Assembly: GCF_025420585.1 (NCBI RefSeq)
Contig: NZ_JAOEGB010000018.1
Span: forward strand, 62,001 to 126,000
Direction: 5' to 3'
DNA length: 64,000 bases
Source of the DNA: Planotetraspora sp. A-T 1434
GTDB lineage: Bacteria; Actinomycetota; Actinomycetes; Streptosporangiales; Streptosporangiaceae
Below, piece after piece: positions 62,791 through 64,000 of this stretch (the first letter of the stretch is position 1; the number at the start of each line of letters is the position of its first letter). The position numbers and the translations under genes were made by a program. The notes under the pieces are model-generated. The model searched no databases. It was not told where the DNA came from and was given only the letters and a program-made list of their open reading frames with translations.

Positions 62791-63213
62791 ACCTGGGAGA
62801 CGCGCGCGCGCCTGCGCGACGTGCTGGAGGCCGACCTGCGCTATCGGATGTCGCGACTGGCGAACGGCGGGTTGCCGCTGCTGCTCTCCGATCTCAACCC
62901 GGGCATCCGCCTGGACGGCTCCACGCTCCTGGTGGACACCATGTGCGACAGCGAGCACAGCACCAGCACAAGCAACCTGATCCTGATGCCCGCCGTGCTG
63001 CGCGACCGGGTCATCGTGCTGCTCACCGAAGCACAGCCGAGGACCGCGGTGCTCTTCTATCCCGTATCTGGGATGCCCACGGCGCGGCCGTCCGCGGGAC
63101 CGTACGTCTCGTCCCTTCACGACCTGGCCAGACTCGCCCCGCCCGCCGACCGGTACGTGGTCGGCCATCTGGCCTCGGCACTCGTCGGACCCCGATGTGG
63201 GTCCTGTTCGTGA
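62790..63213 (+). pseudogene. ArsR/DUF5937-type regulator fragment
   Basis: RLRDVLEADLRYRMSRLANG, then GLPLLLSDLNPGIRLDGSTL and LILMPAVLRDRVIVLLTEAQ follow the central domain of actinobacterial ArsR-like regulators with a DUF5937-type N-terminal region. The winged HTH that should follow is missing: the frame ends in VGHLASALVGPRCGSCS. The 5' part before 62790 is Arg/Pro-rich and not protein-like. Probably a truncated, inactive gene. Confidence 0.5.
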
Positions 63214-63251
63214 CCATCTGGTCTTCCTCTACCGCGTACGGTTAGAGGTGG

Positions 63252-63310
63252 GGCCCCCGATTGGAGTATCCTGTTAGCACTATCGCGTTTGCAGCTTCCC
63301 CACGGGGGCC
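63252..63310 (+). promoter_or_regulatory. Leader region with long-range inverted repeat
   Basis: GGCCCCCG (63252-63259) can pair with CGGGGGCC (63303-63310), enclosing TATCCT and TTAGCACT words. It precedes the HTH gene at 63355 by 44 bp. It may be the terminator of upstream transcription or a structured leader; which one cannot be told. Confidence 0.35.
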
Positions 63311-63354
63311 TCACACTGGTCTTATGAGTCCTGTTTGAGGTTCCGGGAGAGACT

Positions 63355-63834
63355 GTGAAGCGCTATACGGTGACGATCGCGCCGGAGGCCGACGAAGAGG
63401 CGGCCCGCGCGACTCGGCCAGAGATGGTGGTACGCATCGAGGTGGTCCACGGGGAGCCCCACGTCGTCGAGCTGACCGTGCGGGCCACCGCGGGGGCCGA
63501 CCTCACTAGTGGCGACCTTCCTTCGGTCGATCTGGAGAGCCTGGCCCGCGCGTTCGCGACCCAGTCGTCGCCCGCGGCGCCGCTGACGCCCCCCGCGCCG
63601 CCGGCCGCCCAGGCCCCCGCGCGCCCGCGCCGCACACGCCGCGCGGCGGCCACGGCGATGGCGGTTCCCGGCGCCAGGGCATACCGCAAGATGCCCGATC
63701 CGGACGAACTGCAGGCGGTTTACGCCGACACCGGCAGCATCGCCGGAGTCGCCAAGCACTACGACGTCCCCAGTCACACGGCACAGGGGTGGATCGGCCG
63801 GCTGCGCCGCCGGGGAGCCATATCAGCCGAGTGA
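63355..63834 (+). CDS. Putative DNA-binding protein with C-terminal HTH
   Basis: 159 residues from the GTG at 63355 (gggagag upstream). Three parts: an acidic beta-rich N-terminus (MKRYTVTIAPEADEEAAR, then VELTVRATAGADLTSGDLPS), a Pro/Ala/Arg-rich linker (about 70-105), and a C-terminal HTH (LQAVYADTGSIAGVAKHYDV then PSHTAQGWIGRLRRRG). The layout (small acidic dimer domain, basic linker, HTH) is nucleoid-protein-like, but I cannot name a family. Overlaps the convergent gene by 12 bp. Confidence 0.7.
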   Translation: MKRYTVTIAPEADEEAARATRPEMVVRIEVVHGEPHVVELTVRATAGADLTSGDLPSVDLESLARAFATQSSPAAPLTPPAPPAAQAPARPRRTRRAAATAMAVPGARAYRKMPDPDELQAVYADTGSIAGVAKHYDVPSHTAQGWIGRLRRRGAISAE

Positions 63835-64000
63835 ACGCCGCAGCACCGGCACGGCCTGCTCCAGCCACGGGCCGAGTTTGCCGTCGAGCGCGTCGAACTC
63901 GGCTTCGAGCAGGCACAGCGCCTGAGTCGGCACGCTCGCGCCGACCTCCGCCAGCAGCGGGCGGAGCATGGTCTCGGCGACCTGACCATGCCGAGGGCTG
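63823..64000 (-). CDS. NAD(P)H-dependent FMN reductase-like protein, C-terminal part
   Basis: 58 codons at the window edge; the start lies beyond 64000. SPRHGQVAETMLRPLLAEVG followed by PTQALCLLEAEFDALDGKLG and WLEQAVPVLRRSLG matches the C-terminal helix region of NADPH-dependent FMN reductases (flavodoxin-like fold). Stop TGA at 63823-63825. No more can be said without the N-terminal half. Confidence 0.7.
   Translation of the reverse strand, partial: SPRHGQVAETMLRPLLAEVGASVPTQALCLLEAEFDALDGKLGPWLEQAVPVLRRSLG

Noticed and set aside
63274-63281. CIRCE heat-shock element (TTAGCACT)
   Set aside because: Only the left half is present; no GAGTGCTAA partner at nine bases.
1-64000. CRISPR arrays, tRNA or rRNA genes
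   Set aside because: No regularly spaced repeats, cloverleaf-type sequences or rRNA-like stretches were seen on reading.

Overview
The window is high-GC (roughly 70% by eye), gene-dense actinobacterial chromosome. RbpA with a SigR-type promoter, two F420-type luciferase-like oxidoreductases, many GTG starts, apparently leaderless genes, and several actinobacterial regulator/enzyme pairs suggest a Streptosporangiales-like actinomycete (Nonomuraea/Streptosporangium type). The genus is inference. No rRNA, tRNA or CRISPR array was seen.

Layout. 0-6.8 kb: end of a HicB-like gene, a DUF4097 gene, a DrrA/DrrB-type ABC exporter whose permease is frameshifted, an anti-sigma-type ATPase, a TetR/SnoaL-like pair with clear operators, DUF3224, and a lipid-kinase-type protein. 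6.9-12.8 kb: a leucine-repeat-like protein, a 28-bp dif-like Xer site (8232-8259), an L7/L12-like membrane protein, prolyl aminopeptidase, a XerC/D-like recombinase, a decayed nagA, and a sirtuin. 12.8-20.6 kb: TipA-like MerR, HAD, GNAT, purB, an integrase pseudogene, TetR plus a quinone-oxidoreductase-type enzyme, and two truncated Tn3 transposase tails. 20.6-33 kb: an RND exporter with a MarR regulator, SDR, FMN split-barrel protein, MerR-aldo/keto reductase operon, AraC and VOC proteins, WYL and DeoR regulators, and MFS. 33-44 kb: a sensor kinase, TauE/SafE, a kinase-N-lobe-like membrane protein, a MoxR-DUF58-VWA operon, RNA methyltransferases, GDPD, a UMF1-type MFS protein, and rbpA. 44-50.3 kb: MarR, APC permease, small hypothetical and secreted proteins, HAD, a truncated nucleotidyltransferase, and a histidine phosphatase.

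50.4-60.8 kb is the most interesting part. A P450, an SDR lacking the usual catalytic Tyr, HyuB, HyuA, an LLM oxidoreductase, a PhyH-type dioxygenase, a phosphotriesterase-family hydrolase, a second LLM protein and a NIPSNAP-like protein occupy four transcription units. Each unit starts at a copy of the same palindrome, close to AnCAAGCGCTTGnT (four copies). This looks like one substrate-induced catabolic regulon with no regulator gene inside it. Its substrate cannot be read from the sequence. An MFS exporter, a gene-poor stretch of visibly lower GC with a broken ArsR-like gene, a small HTH protein and the end of an FMN reductase gene close the window.
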